64,000 nt of DNA from Nocardioides sp. JQ2195 (lineage in GTDB: Bacteria > Actinomycetota > Actinomycetes > Propionibacteriales > Nocardioidaceae): positions 1,922,001 through 1,986,000 of the forward strand of contig NZ_CP050902.1 of assembly GCF_012272695.1 (NCBI RefSeq), read 5' to 3'. Shown here piece after piece: positions 16,461-25,066 of the stretch; positions within the stretch are counted from its first letter, which is position 1, and the number at the start of each line of letters is the position of its first letter. Under the pieces are notes generated by a model. That model worked only from the letters and a program-made list of their open reading frames with translations, ran no database searches and was not told the origin of the DNA. The position numbers and the translations under genes were made by a program.

Positions 16461-16466
16461 ACGTTA
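16461..16466 (-). promoter_or_regulatory. -10 hexamer of the Mur-ligase gene
   Basis: TAACGT on the minus strand, 7 nt before GTG 16453. It decides the start codon, since no ribosome-binding site precedes any in-frame candidate. Confidence 0.55.
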
Positions 16467-16529
16467 CAGACTCGGCGCGGATCCGCCGATCCCCCGGCGC
16501 CCTGAGGGCGCCGGACAATGGGGTGCGGC

Positions 16530-17300
16530 TCAGGCCCCCATGGCGTGGAAGCCACCGTCGACGTGCACGATCTCGCCGGTGGTGGCCGGGAAGAAGTCGG
16601 AGAGCAGGGCACAGACGGCACGCGCGGTCGGGTCCTGGTCGGTGTTGTCCCAGCCCAGCGGAGCGCGGGTGCCCCACATGTCCTCGAGGTCGCCGAACCC
16701 GGGAATGGCCTTGGCGGCCAGGGTGCGCAGCGGCCCTGCGGAGACCAAGTTGCAGCGGATGCCGTCCGGGCCGAGGTCACGGGCGAGGTAGCGCGAGGTG
16801 GACTCCAGCGAAGCCTTGGCCACGCCCATCCAGTCGTATGCCGGCCAGGCGACGGTCGCGTCGAAGGTCATGCCCACGACGGAACCGCCCGAACCCATCA
16901 ACGGCTTGGCGGCCATCGCCAAGGACTTCAAGGAGTAGGCAGAGACCTGGACGGCCTGGGCGACGTCGTCCCAGGGACCGTCGAGGAACTTGCCGCCCAG
17001 CAGGGTCTCCGGGTTGCCGTAGGCGATCGAGTGGACCACGCCGTCGAGTCCGTCGACGTGCTCACGCAGCAGCTCGGGGAGCCGGTCGAGGTGTTCCTGG
17101 TCGGTGACGTCGAGCTCGAGCACCGGCGGCTCCACCGGGAGGCGCTTGGCGATGCGCTTGGTGATGCCCAAGGCACGCCCGAAGTTGGAGATGAGCACCG
17201 TGGCGCCCTGTTCCTGGGCGACCTTGGCCACCGCGAAGCCGATGGAGCTGTCCATCGTCACTCCGGCAACGAGGATCCGCTTGCCTTCGAGAATGCCCAT
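16530..17300 (-). CDS. fabI: Enoyl-ACP reductase, InhA type
   Basis: The NADH-dependent last step of each fatty-acid elongation cycle. It has 256 residues and an SDR-type Rossmann fold: KRILVAGVTMDSSIGFAVAK binds the cofactor, and DWMGVAKASLE carries the active-site Lys, with the catalytic Tyr just before it in PAYDW. The C terminus VHVDGGFHAMGA is typical of the InhA/FabI group. ATG 17300 is preceded by AAGGAG 8 nt upstream. It lies 34 nt downstream of fabG on the same strand, the actinobacterial mabA-inhA arrangement. Confidence 0.95.
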   Translation of the reverse strand: MGILEGKRILVAGVTMDSSIGFAVAKVAQEQGATVLISNFGRALGITKRIAKRLPVEPPVLELDVTDQEHLDRLPELLREHVDGLDGVVHSIAYGNPETLLGGKFLDGPWDDVAQAVQVSAYSLKSLAMAAKPLMGSGGSVVGMTFDATVAWPAYDWMGVAKASLESTSRYLARDLGPDGIRCNLVSAGPLRTLAAKAIPGFGDLEDMWGTRAPLGWDNTDQDPTARAVCALLSDFFPATTGEIVHVDGGFHAMGA

Positions 17301-17334
17301 GCGTCGTGCTCCTTGTTCGAGAGGTGAGTGAGGA

Positions 17335-18039
17335 TCAGTGGCCCATGCCGAGGCCGCCGTCGACCGGGATGACCGCACCGGTGACATAGGCACCGCCGTC
17401 ACCGGCGAGCCAGGTGACGGCTCCGGCGATGTCCTCGACCGCGGCGAAGCGGCCGAGCGGGATCTGGGCCTGGTAGGCAGCCTTCTGCTCGTCGGGCAGC
17501 ACGTCGGTCATGTCGGTCTGCACGAAGCCGGGCGCGACGACATTGGCGGTGATCGAGCGGGAGCCGAGCTCACGGGCCAGCGAGCGGGCCATGCCGACGA
17601 GCCCGGCCTTGGAGGCGGCGTAGTTGACCTGGCCGGGCGAGCCGAGCAGGCCGACGACCGAGGAGATGAAGATGATCCGACCACGTCGCAGCCGCAGCAT
17701 CCCCTTGGCGGCGCGCTTGGCCACCCGGAACGACCCGGTCAGGTTCGTGTCGATCACCGAGGACCAGTCGTCGTCGCTCATCCTCAGGACCAGCGTGTCC
17801 TTGGTGATCCCGGCATTCGCCACGAGCACCTCGACGGGCCCGTGGGCGGCCTCGACCTGCTTGAACGCTGCCTCCACCGCCTCGGTGTCGGTGATGTCGC
17901 AGCGAATGTCGAGGGCGCCTTCAGGTGCCCCACCGTTGCGCGTGGTGACGGCGACCTTGTCGCCCTGCTCGAGGAAGGCCTGGGCGATGGCGCGGCCGAT
18001 GCCGCGGTTGCCGCCGGTGACGAGGACTGATCTGCTCAC
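17335..18039 (-). CDS. fabG: 3-oxoacyl-ACP reductase
   Basis: NADPH-dependent reduction of 3-oxoacyl-ACP in fatty-acid elongation. It has 234 residues. The cofactor motif TGGNRGIGRA, the NAG motif LVANAGI, the catalytic YAASKAG and the C-terminal PVDGGLGMGH are all present. It starts with GTG 18039 and has TAGCGT 8 nt upstream, so it is probably leaderless. fabI follows in the same operon. Confidence 0.95.
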   Translation of the reverse strand: MSRSVLVTGGNRGIGRAIAQAFLEQGDKVAVTTRNGGAPEGALDIRCDITDTEAVEAAFKQVEAAHGPVEVLVANAGITKDTLVLRMSDDDWSSVIDTNLTGSFRVAKRAAKGMLRLRRGRIIFISSVVGLLGSPGQVNYAASKAGLVGMARSLARELGSRSITANVVAPGFVQTDMTDVLPDEQKAAYQAQIPLGRFAAVEDIAGAVTWLAGDGGAYVTGAVIPVDGGLGMGH

Positions 18040-18047
18040 GCCACTCG

Positions 18048-18053
18048 ACGCTA
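18048..18053 (-). promoter_or_regulatory. -10 hexamer of the fabG-fabI promoter
   Basis: TAGCGT on the minus strand, 8 nt before the fabG GTG. A second candidate, TAATCT, overlaps it slightly upstream. Confidence 0.5.
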
Positions 18054-18102
18054 GAGATTACTCATGCGTATCCCTAAACGACTCGGAGGGAGTCGCCGGG
18101 AA

Positions 18103-18315
18103 TCAGTCGTCCTCGAGGCGGAACCCGAGCTTGAGGCCGACCTGGAAGTGCTCGACTTGGCCGTCCTTGACCTGACCGCGCACCTGGGTCATCTCGAACC
18201 AGTCGACGTGGCGCAGTGTCTTGGTGGCCCGCTCGATGCCGTTGCGGATGGCCTGGTCGATGCCCTCGGGCGAGGTGCCGACGATCTCGGTGACGCGGTA
18301 GGTGCGGTCGGACAT
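18103..18315 (-). CDS. Dodecin (flavin-binding storage protein)
   Basis: A 70-residue protein with the complete dodecin fold: TYRVTEIVGTSPEGIDQAI, then RHVDWFEMTQVRGQV, ending EHFQVGLKLGFRLE. Dodecins form hollow dodecamers that bind FMN, riboflavin or CoA. The aromatic Trp in HVDWFEM is the flavin-stacking residue of the family. I chose ATG 18315 because GGAGG precedes it and it gives the exact family length; a start 45 nt further upstream has no support. Confidence 0.93.
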   Translation of the reverse strand: MSDRTYRVTEIVGTSPEGIDQAIRNGIERATKTLRHVDWFEMTQVRGQVKDGQVEHFQVGLKLGFRLEDD

Positions 18316-18378
18316 GGGGGCCTCCAGGGGATCGACGATCGCGACCCGGGCTCGGGCCACAGGCTGAGCCTACCGACG

Positions 18379-18384
18379 TACCAT
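18379..18384 (+). promoter_or_regulatory. -10 hexamer of a leaderless promoter
   Basis: TACCAT lies 6 nt before ATG 18391. Confidence 0.5.
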
Positions 18385-18390
18385 GGAGAC

Positions 18391-18690
18391 ATGCCACGCA
18401 AGGAGCCTGAGCCGGTGCGGATCACCACCGCACCGCAGACGCGCTCCCAGGACATCGCCGGACGCCAGCGTCGCTACCTGATGTCGATGGGCATCCGCAC
18501 GGTCTGCTTCATCGGTGCCGTTGCCGTGGGGCCGGGCTGGTTGCGGTGGGTGCTGGTCGCCGGCGCGGTGCTGCTGCCGTATGTGGCAGTCGTGTTCGCC
18601 AACGAGCCACCCGAGCGGCGGGAGGAGAACCTACGTCCCACGGACTGGTTCGGACGCGAGCTGCCCACGAAGGACTCCACCCATCGCTAG
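18391..18690 (+). CDS. DUF3099-like small membrane protein
   Basis: A 99-residue protein with a short polar N terminus (ITTAPQTRSQDIAGRQRRYL), two membrane segments (about 35-50 and 54-70) and a charged tail. The motif RQRRYLMSMGIRTVCFI is characteristic of the actinobacterial DUF3099 family, whose function is unknown. It starts at ATG 18391; the longer open frame upstream lies antisense to dodecin. Confidence 0.8.
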   Translation: MPRKEPEPVRITTAPQTRSQDIAGRQRRYLMSMGIRTVCFIGAVAVGPGWLRWVLVAGAVLLPYVAVVFANEPPERREENLRPTDWFGRELPTKDSTHR

Positions 18691-18693
18691 GCT
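18688..18693 (+). promoter_or_regulatory. -10 hexamer of a leaderless promoter
   Basis: TAGGCT lies 7 nt before GTG 18701. It overlaps the stop codon of the preceding gene. Confidence 0.5.
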
Positions 18694-18700
18694 CTGCGAC

Positions 18701-18895
18701 GTGACTGAAGAGATGCGCTGCTCCGCCAAGGGGTGCCAGGCCGACGCGGAGTGGGCCCTGCTGTGGAACAACCCGAAGCTGCACACACCCGATCGTCGCA
18801 AGACCTGGTTGGCCTGTGACGAGCACAAGCAGTCATTGAGCGACTTCTTGGGAGCCCGGGGCTTCCTCAGGGACGTGGAGCCGGTCTCCGCCTAG
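18701..18895 (+). CDS. Small Cys/His protein, possible zinc-binding
   Basis: A 64-residue protein with a metal-site-like set: C and C in MRCSAKGCQ, then H in KLHTPDRRK, and C and H in LACDEHKQ. The aromatic core EWALLWNNP and tail LSDFLGARGFLR recall small actinobacterial proteins I have seen annotated (doubtfully) as acetone carboxylase. Function is unknown. The GTG start fits a leaderless promoter. It converges on moaA across 28 nt. Confidence 0.72.
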   Translation: MTEEMRCSAKGCQADAEWALLWNNPKLHTPDRRKTWLACDEHKQSLSDFLGARGFLRDVEPVSA

Positions 18896-18923
18896 ACCAG
18901 GCTGGCGACCCGGGCTGGGCGAG

Positions 18924-19916
18924 TCAGCCGCCGATCGCCGACATCGGACGCGACGGCTGCAGGAAGCTGGGGTCGTTGATGCCGTGACCGGGCAGCTTCG
19001 GGCGTACGGCGGCGATCCAGCGCTCGGCGATCTCGTCGTCACTGGCACCATCACGAAGTGGAGTGCGCAGGTCGGACTCCTCGCGGGCGAAGAGACAGTT
19101 GCGCACCTGGCCGTCGGCAGTCAGCCGGACCCGGTCACAGTCGCCGCAGAACGGACGGGTGATCGACGCGATCACACCGACGGTGGCGGGCCCGCCGTTG
19201 ACGGTGAACAGCTCGGCGGGAGCGCTCCCTCGCGGTTCGGAAGCCGGCTCGAGCACGAACTCCCGGTCCAGGGAGGCAAAGATCTCGTCGGCGGTGATCA
19301 TCTCGTCACGGCGCCAGCCGTGCTGGGCGTCCAGGGGCATCTGCTCGATGAACCGCAGCTCGTAGGAGCGCTCGATCGCCCATCGCAGCAGCTCGGGGGC
19401 CTGGTCGTCGTTGTGCCCGCGCAACAACACCGCGTTGATCTTCACCGGCCCCAGGCCCGCCTCCTGCGCGGCTTCGAGACCGGCGACCACGTCATGCAGC
19501 CGGTCACGCCGCGTGATGTCGGCGAACGTCTGCGGCCGGATCGTGTCGAGGCTGACGTTGACCCGGTCGAGCCCGGCGTCGGCGAGTGCCCGGGCGGTGC
19601 GGCTCAGGCCGAGGGCGTTGGTCGTCATCGAGATCTCCGGCCGCGGCACCATGGCCGCAGTGCCGGCGACGATGTCGACCAGGCCACGCCTGACCAACGG
19701 CTCGCCCCCGGTGAAGCGCACCTCGTCCACACCGAGCCTCGACGTGGCGATGTGGATCAGTCGGAGGACCTCGTCATCGGTGAGGACCTCCTCCCCGGGG
19801 AGCCAGTCGAGGCCTTCGGCAGGCATGCAATAGGAGCATCGGAGGTTGCACCGATCCGTCAGGGAGACCCGCAGATCTGTGGCCACCCGGCCATGGAGAT
19901 CACTCAGCTGCTGCAT
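18924..19916 (-). CDS. moaA: GTP 3',8-cyclase (molybdenum cofactor synthesis)
   Basis: Radical-SAM enzyme for the first step of molybdopterin synthesis. It has 330 residues. The N-terminal cluster motif is CNLRCSYCMP near residues 23-32, with FTGGEPLVR after it. The second cluster is bound by CGDCDRVRLTADGQVRNC near residue 265, and the protein ends in the required GG (PMSAIGG). No other moa genes are nearby. ATG 19916 has TAGACT 6 nt upstream. Confidence 0.96.
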   Translation of the reverse strand: MQQLSDLHGRVATDLRVSLTDRCNLRCSYCMPAEGLDWLPGEEVLTDDEVLRLIHIATSRLGVDEVRFTGGEPLVRRGLVDIVAGTAAMVPRPEISMTTNALGLSRTARALADAGLDRVNVSLDTIRPQTFADITRRDRLHDVVAGLEAAQEAGLGPVKINAVLLRGHNDDQAPELLRWAIERSYELRFIEQMPLDAQHGWRRDEMITADEIFASLDREFVLEPASEPRGSAPAELFTVNGGPATVGVIASITRPFCGDCDRVRLTADGQVRNCLFAREESDLRTPLRDGASDDEIAERWIAAVRPKLPGHGINDPSFLQPSRPMSAIGG

Positions 19917-19922
19917 TCCCCG

Positions 19923-19973
19923 AGTCTAGGCCCCCGGGCCAGCCGACCACGACCTGATCGGCCCAGTTAGCCT
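19923..19973. promoter_or_regulatory. Divergent leaderless promoters of moaA and SURF1
   Basis: TAGACT on the minus strand (19923-19928) is 6 nt from the moaA ATG. TAGCCT on the plus strand (19968-19973) is 7 nt from GTG 19981. The start codons are 64 nt apart. Confidence 0.6.
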
Positions 19974-19980
19974 TGGTGCC

Positions 19981-20775
19981 GTGAGATCCCTGTCGTTCCT
20001 GTTGACTCGACGCTGGATCCTCTTCTTCCTGACCGTGGTGCTGCTGTCCCTGCTAGCCTGGCGCCTGGGTGTGTGGCAGTTCCACCGCCTCGACGACCGC
20101 AAGGACTCGAACTCCATCGTGGAGCGCAACGAGCACGAGGAACCGGCACCGGTCGAGCAAGTCATGTCCACCGGCACCGGCGTGGACACCGAGCACGAGT
20201 GGCGCCGGGTGGTGGCGACCGGCGAGTACGACGTGGACGACACGGTGATCGTGCGCTACCGGACCCGTGACGGCAGTCCCGGTGTCGACGTGGTGGTCCC
20301 GCTGGTGACCAGGTCCGGGACCGCGCTGCTGGTCGACCGCGGTTGGATGGCCACCCAGAACAGCGGAGACACTCCCGACGACATTCCTGCGCCGCCACCC
20401 GGCGAAGTGACGGTCGAGGGCTGGGTGCGCAAGGACGCCACAGGGGACTCCACCCGGGTCGACGACCACTCCACCCGGGCGATCTCGAGCACGGAGATCA
20501 GCGCGGCCCTCGACCTGGAGGCCTACCGCGGGTTCGTGGACCTGGTCAGCGAGGATCCGGCACCCGCCGAGGGACTGGAGCTGGCCAGCAAGCCCGAGCT
20601 CGACAACGGCCCGCACTTCTTCTACGGACTGCAGTGGTGGTTCTTCGGCCTGCTGGCCGTCATCGGTTTCTTCTGGATGGCCTACGACGAGTGGAGCGGC
20701 AAGGGCTCAAAGCGTGCGCGCAAGGCCCCCGTCAACCGGAAGCAGCAGCCCCGTGAGGAAGCTCGCCGCCGGTGA
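19981..20775 (+). CDS. SURF1 family protein (cytochrome oxidase assembly)
   Basis: A 264-residue protein with the SURF1 layout: one N-terminal membrane helix (about 12-30; FFLTVVLLSLLAWRLGVWQF), a large extracytoplasmic domain with RDGSPGVDVVVPLVTRSGTALLVDRGWM, and one C-terminal helix (about 212-230; QWWFFGLLAVIGFFWMAY). SURF1 proteins help insert heme A into cytochrome c oxidase, so it may work with ctaA/ctaB near 40 kb. Its basic C-terminal tail is encoded antisense to the end of the SDR gene (69-bp tail-to-tail overlap). Confidence 0.9.
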   Translation: MRSLSFLLTRRWILFFLTVVLLSLLAWRLGVWQFHRLDDRKDSNSIVERNEHEEPAPVEQVMSTGTGVDTEHEWRRVVATGEYDVDDTVIVRYRTRDGSPGVDVVVPLVTRSGTALLVDRGWMATQNSGDTPDDIPAPPPGEVTVEGWVRKDATGDSTRVDDHSTRAISSTEISAALDLEAYRGFVDLVSEDPAPAEGLELASKPELDNGPHFFYGLQWWFFGLLAVIGFFWMAYDEWSGKGSKRARKAPVNRKQQPREEARRR

Positions 20776-21471
20776 CATGAGGAACGCCGCCGTGCGGCCG
20801 AACTCCTCGGGTGTGCCGTAGCGCCCGAGGGGAATGGCGGCCACGGCTGCCGCCTTGGCCTGCGCTGCGTCGCCGGTCAGTTCATCGAGCTGCTGGACCC
20901 TTGCGGTGTCGATGCGACCGGGCATCAGCCCGTTGACCCGGATCCCGCGCGGCCCGAGCTCGTCCGCGAGCTGCTTGGCCACCATCGCCAACCCGGGCCG
21001 CAGCCCGTTCGAGATGGCCATGTCGGGCAACGGCTCCTTCGCCGACGTGGACAGCACGAACGTGATCGATCCTCCGTCACCGAGGGCAGCGGCGACCTCG
21101 CGAGCCACACGGACGGTGCCGAGGAAGACGGACTCGAACGATGTCACCCAGTCCTCGTCCGCGGTCTCGGCGACGCTGCCCTTGGGCGGGCCGCCAACCG
21201 AGATCAGCACACCGTCGAGACGGCCGAACGCGTGCTGTGCTGCCTCGATGAGCCGCCCCGGTGACTGCGCATCGGCGTTGTCGGCCGCGACCCCACGAGC
21301 ATTCTCGCCGAGCTCGGAGACTGCGGCGTCGAGGGAGTCCTGGTCACGCCCGGAGAGCACCACCCGGGCCCCGTCCGCCACCAGCTGGTCGGCGGTCGCG
21401 CGACCGAGACCCCGCGCTCCCCCGGTGACGACGTAGACACGGTCCTGAAGATTGAGGTCCATGGCCAGCAT
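20707..21471 (-). CDS. SDR-fold oxidoreductase with atypical active site
   Basis: A 254-residue protein with an intact Rossmann start (VYVVTGGARGLGRATADQL) and the classical ending FLTGLLLPVDGG. In place of the catalytic YxxxK it has SNGLR (segment DMAISNGLRPGLAMVAKQLADELG), so the Tyr and Lys are replaced by Ser and Arg. I recall a small SDR subgroup with this substitution; its chemistry is unclear. The start is ATG 21471, with ATG 21462 as an alternative. The last 69 bp overlap the SURF1 gene on the other strand. Confidence 0.85.
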   Translation of the reverse strand: MLAMDLNLQDRVYVVTGGARGLGRATADQLVADGARVVLSGRDQDSLDAAVSELGENARGVAADNADAQSPGRLIEAAQHAFGRLDGVLISVGGPPKGSVAETADEDWVTSFESVFLGTVRVAREVAAALGDGGSITFVLSTSAKEPLPDMAISNGLRPGLAMVAKQLADELGPRGIRVNGLMPGRIDTARVQQLDELTGDAAQAKAAAVAAIPLGRYGTPEEFGRTAAFLMSPAASFLTGLLLPVDGGLARTL

Positions 21472-21509
21472 CCTGCCACTCGGGGCAAGGTGGGTCGCGC
21501 GAGCCGGGC

Positions 21510-23387
21510 TCAGCCCGATGTCACGTCGTCGATGAACTGGGTGCGGTGCAGCTGGCCGTAGAGCCCACCCTGAGCCAGCAGCTCGGTGTGGGTCCCGCGT
21601 TGCACCACGCGTCCTTCGTCGACGACCAGGATCTGGTCGGCACCGCGGATGGTGGAGAGCCGGTGGGCGATCACCAAGGACGTACGCCCGGCCAACGCGG
21701 CGTCGAGGGCACGCTGCACGGCGGCCTCCGACTCGGAGTCGAGGTGTGCCGTCGCCTCGTCGAGGACGACGATGGCCGGTGCCTTGAGGAGCAGTCGGGC
21801 GATGGCCAGGCGCTGGCGCTCTCCGCCGGACAACCGGTAGCCACGGTCTCCGACGACGGTGTCGAGACCGTCGGGCAGGGCAGCGACCAGCCGGCCGATC
21901 TGGGCAGCGTCCAGCGCCTGCCGGATGTCGTCGTCGCTCGCATCCCGCTTGGCGTAGAGCAGGTTGGCGCGGATGGTGTCGTGGAACATGTGGGCGTCCT
22001 GGGTGACGTAGCCGACCACGTCCTCCAGTGACTGCAGCTCGACGTCGCGCACGTCGTGCCCGTCGATCTCCACGGCACCGCCGGAGACGTCGTACAGCCG
22101 GGCGACCAGGTGGGTGACGGTCGTCTTGCCGGCACCCGACGGCCCGACCAGCGCGACCATCTCGCCCGGCTCGGCCACGAAGCTGATGTCGGCGAGCACC
22201 TGCTCGGTGTCGCGGCTCTCCTTGCGGGCCACCACCTCCAGCGAGGCGAGGGAGACCTCGTCGGCACGGGGGTAGGTGAACGCGACCTTGCGGAACTCCA
22301 GACGGGCAGCGTCGCGCGGCAGGACCACCGGGTCCTCTCGCTCCTGGACCAGTGACGGCAGGTCGAGAAGCTCGAAGACGCGCTCGAAGCTGACCAGGGC
22401 AGTCATCACGTCGATGCGTACGTTGGAGAGCCCCTGCAGGGGACCGAGCAGCCGCAGGAGCAAGGTGGCCAGGGCCAGCAGCGTGCCGACGCTGAGCTGC
22501 TCGTGGATCGCGAGATAGCCGCCGACGCCGTAGACCAGGGCCGTGGCCAGCGCCGGGACGGTCATCATCGCCGCCACGAAGATGCGCGTGATCAGCGAGA
22601 TGCGGACGCCGAGGTCACGCACCACGGCGGCCTTGACGGCGAACTTCGCGTCCTCCTCGTCCCGGCGCCCGAAGAGCTTGAGCAGCATCGCCCCGCCGAC
22701 GTTGAAGCGCTCGGTCATCGCGTTGCCGAGATCGGCGTTGCCGTCCATCTGATCGCGAGTGAGACCGGCCAGCCGGTGGCTGACCCACCGTGAGGTCAGC
22801 ATCAGGATCGGGAAGAGGGCCAGGCAGGCCAGCGTCACCCGCCAGCTGAGCGCGAACATGGTCGCACCGACGACGACCACCGAGATCAGGTTCGACACCG
22901 TGCTCGACAGGGCTGACGTGAACGCACGCTGGGCACCGATCACGTCGTTGTTGAGGCGCGACACCAGCGCACCGGTCTGGGTGCGGGTGAAGAACGCCAG
23001 CGACTGGCGTTGCACGTGCGCGAAGACCCGGGTCCGCAGGTCATAGATCAGGCCCTCGCCGATCCGCGAGGAGAACCAGCCCGTCAGGACGTTGAGCAAC
23101 CCGCTGAACACGGCCGTGACAGCCATCGCGACGGCCAGCCAGGTGACCAGCGAGACATCGCCCCGCAGGATGCCGTCATCGACGATGCGCTGCACCAAGA
23201 GCGGCGTGACCACGACCAGGCAGGCGTCAACGACGGTCAGGGCCAGGAACAACGCGATCAGCCCCCGGTGCGGGCCGGCGAAGCTCAGCACACGGCGCAC
23301 GGTGCCGCGCTCAAGGCGGTTCTCGACGACACTGCGGTCGGCACGCAGGTTGCGGAAGGCCGGCCCGGCACCCATCATCCCCGACAC
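21510..23387 (-). CDS. ABC exporter, fused membrane and ATPase domains
   Basis: A 625-residue half-transporter. Six membrane helices (about 40-340) precede an ATPase domain with Walker A GPSGAGKTTVTHL, signature LSGGERQRLAIARLLL, Walker B AIVVLDEATAHLD and H-loop VIAHRLSTI. It is a lipid/multidrug exporter of the MsbA/BmrA type, working as a homodimer. I chose GTG 23387: GAGGAG lies 6 nt upstream, within the stop region of the ABC-F gene (stop 23398-23400), so the two genes are coupled. The substrate is unknown. Confidence 0.9.
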   Translation of the reverse strand: MSGMMGAGPAFRNLRADRSVVENRLERGTVRRVLSFAGPHRGLIALFLALTVVDACLVVVTPLLVQRIVDDGILRGDVSLVTWLAVAMAVTAVFSGLLNVLTGWFSSRIGEGLIYDLRTRVFAHVQRQSLAFFTRTQTGALVSRLNNDVIGAQRAFTSALSSTVSNLISVVVVGATMFALSWRVTLACLALFPILMLTSRWVSHRLAGLTRDQMDGNADLGNAMTERFNVGGAMLLKLFGRRDEEDAKFAVKAAVVRDLGVRISLITRIFVAAMMTVPALATALVYGVGGYLAIHEQLSVGTLLALATLLLRLLGPLQGLSNVRIDVMTALVSFERVFELLDLPSLVQEREDPVVLPRDAARLEFRKVAFTYPRADEVSLASLEVVARKESRDTEQVLADISFVAEPGEMVALVGPSGAGKTTVTHLVARLYDVSGGAVEIDGHDVRDVELQSLEDVVGYVTQDAHMFHDTIRANLLYAKRDASDDDIRQALDAAQIGRLVAALPDGLDTVVGDRGYRLSGGERQRLAIARLLLKAPAIVVLDEATAHLDSESEAAVQRALDAALAGRTSLVIAHRLSTIRGADQILVVDEGRVVQRGTHTELLAQGGLYGQLHRTQFIDDVTSG

Positions 23388-23397
23388 GTCCGGCTCC

Positions 23398-24996
23398 TCA
23401 GGCCAGGGAGACGAGGTCGGCGTAGCCCTCGTTCCAGAGGTCCTCGTCACCGTCGGGCAGCAGCAGGACCCGGTCGGGCTCGAGAGCTCTCACCGCGCCT
23501 TCGTCGTGGGTGACCAGGATGATCGCGCCCTCATAGGTGCGGATCGCGGCCAGCACCTCCTCGCGCGAAGCAGGGTCGAGGTTGTTGGTGGGCTCGTCGA
23601 GGAGCAGCACGTTGGCACTGGAGACGACCAGGCTGGCCAGGGCGAGCCGGGTCTTCTCGCCGCCGGAGAGGACCGCGGCCGACTTGTGCGCGTCGTCGCC
23701 GGAGAAGAGGAACGACCCGAGCACGCTGCGAGCCTCGGTGTCGGTCAGCTGGGGCGCCGCCGACTGCATGTTCTCCAGCACGGTGCGGCTGGTGTCGAGC
23801 GTCTCGTGCTCCTGGGCGTAGTAGCCGACCTTGAGCCCGTGGCCAGGGATGACCTCCCCGGTGTCCGGCTGGTCGACCCCGGCCAGGATCCGCAGCATCG
23901 TGGTCTTGCCGGCGCCGTTGAAGCCGAGGATCACGACGCGACTGCCCTTGTCGATGGCCAGGTCGACGTCCATGAAGACCTCGAGCGAGCCGTAGGACTT
24001 GGAGAGCTCCTTGGCGGTGAGCGGGGTCTTGCCACAGGCGGCCGGCGCGGGGAACTTGATCTTGGCGACCTTGTCGGCCTGGCGCTCGCCCTCGAGACCG
24101 GCCATCATCTTCTCGGCGCGCTTGAGCATCGACTGGGCAGCGGTGGCCTTGCTGGCCTTGGCCCGCATCCTGTTGGCCTGGTCGGTGAGCGTCTTCGCCT
24201 TCGACTCCGCATTGGCCCGCTCGCGCTTGCGGCGCCGCTCGTCGGTCTCGCGCTGCGTCAGGTAGTGCTTCCAGCCCATGTTGTAGACGTCGATCTCGGC
24301 GCGGTTGGCGTCGAGGTGCATCACCTTGTTGACCGTGGCCTCGAGGAGCTCGTTGTCGTGGCTGATCACGATCAGCCCGCCCTTGTAGTTCTTGAGGAAC
24401 TCGCGCAGCCACACGATCGAGTCGACGTCGAGGTGGTTGGTGGGTTCGTCGAGGAGCATGGTCTCGGCGTCGGAGAAGAGGATGCGGGCCAGCTCGACGC
24501 GGCGTCGCTGGCCACCGGAGAGGGTTCTCAGCGGCTGGGTGAGGATGCGGTCCTCGATGCCGAGGGAGGCCGCGATGGTGGACGCCTCGGACTCCGCGGC
24601 GTATCCCCCGCCGGCGTGCAACTCGTTGTCGGCGCGGGCGTACTGCTTCATCGCCTTCTCGGCGACCTCCGGGTCGTCGGAGCCCATGTCACGCTCGGCC
24701 GCGCGCAGACGGCGTACGACGTCATCGAGGCCGCGTGCCGAGAGGATCCGGTCGCGGGCCATCACGTCGGGATCACCGGTGCGCGGATCCTGCGGCAGAT
24801 AGCCGACCTCACCGTTGGTCAGCACCTTGCCCGATGCGGGAGGGGCCTCGCCGGCCAGGATCTTGGTGAGGGTCGTCTTGCCGGCTCCGTTGCGGCCGAC
24901 CAGGCCGACCTTGTCGCCGGCTGCCACGCGGAAGTTGACGTTCTCCATGAGGAGACGCGCACCGGCACGGACCTCGAGTTGCTGTGCGGTGATCAT
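23398..24996 (-). CDS. ABC-F family ATPase (ribosome-associated, Uup/EttA-like)
   Basis: A 532-residue protein with two ATPase domains and no membrane segment. The first has GRNGAGKTTLTK and LSGGQRRRVELARILF. The second has GFNGAGKTTMLR and LSGGEKTRLALASLV. The linker between them is charged and helical (YLTQRETDERRRKRERANAESK), as in ABC-F translation factors that act at the ribosomal E site. Antibiotic-resistance ABC-F proteins share this plan, but nothing here marks it as one. ATG 24996 has TAGACT 10 nt upstream. Confidence 0.92.
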   Translation of the reverse strand: MITAQQLEVRAGARLLMENVNFRVAAGDKVGLVGRNGAGKTTLTKILAGEAPPASGKVLTNGEVGYLPQDPRTGDPDVMARDRILSARGLDDVVRRLRAAERDMGSDDPEVAEKAMKQYARADNELHAGGGYAAESEASTIAASLGIEDRILTQPLRTLSGGQRRRVELARILFSDAETMLLDEPTNHLDVDSIVWLREFLKNYKGGLIVISHDNELLEATVNKVMHLDANRAEIDVYNMGWKHYLTQRETDERRRKRERANAESKAKTLTDQANRMRAKASKATAAQSMLKRAEKMMAGLEGERQADKVAKIKFPAPAACGKTPLTAKELSKSYGSLEVFMDVDLAIDKGSRVVILGFNGAGKTTMLRILAGVDQPDTGEVIPGHGLKVGYYAQEHETLDTSRTVLENMQSAAPQLTDTEARSVLGSFLFSGDDAHKSAAVLSGGEKTRLALASLVVSSANVLLLDEPTNNLDPASREEVLAAIRTYEGAIILVTHDEGAVRALEPDRVLLLPDGDEDLWNEGYADLVSLA

Positions 24997-25066
24997 GAGG
25001 CTGGTTAGTCTACGGGGCACAAGGCTCTCCCCCGTCATCCGGACGGACACCAGGAAGGAAGCACCC

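Noticed and set aside
19917..19980. Molybdenum-cofactor riboswitch upstream of moaA
   Set aside because: The gap is only 64 nt and the moaA transcript appears leaderless, leaving no room for a riboswitch.
23398..24996. Antibiotic-resistance determinant (ABC-F)
   Set aside because: Linker and context fit a housekeeping Uup/EttA-like factor; nothing specific to resistance subfamilies is visible.
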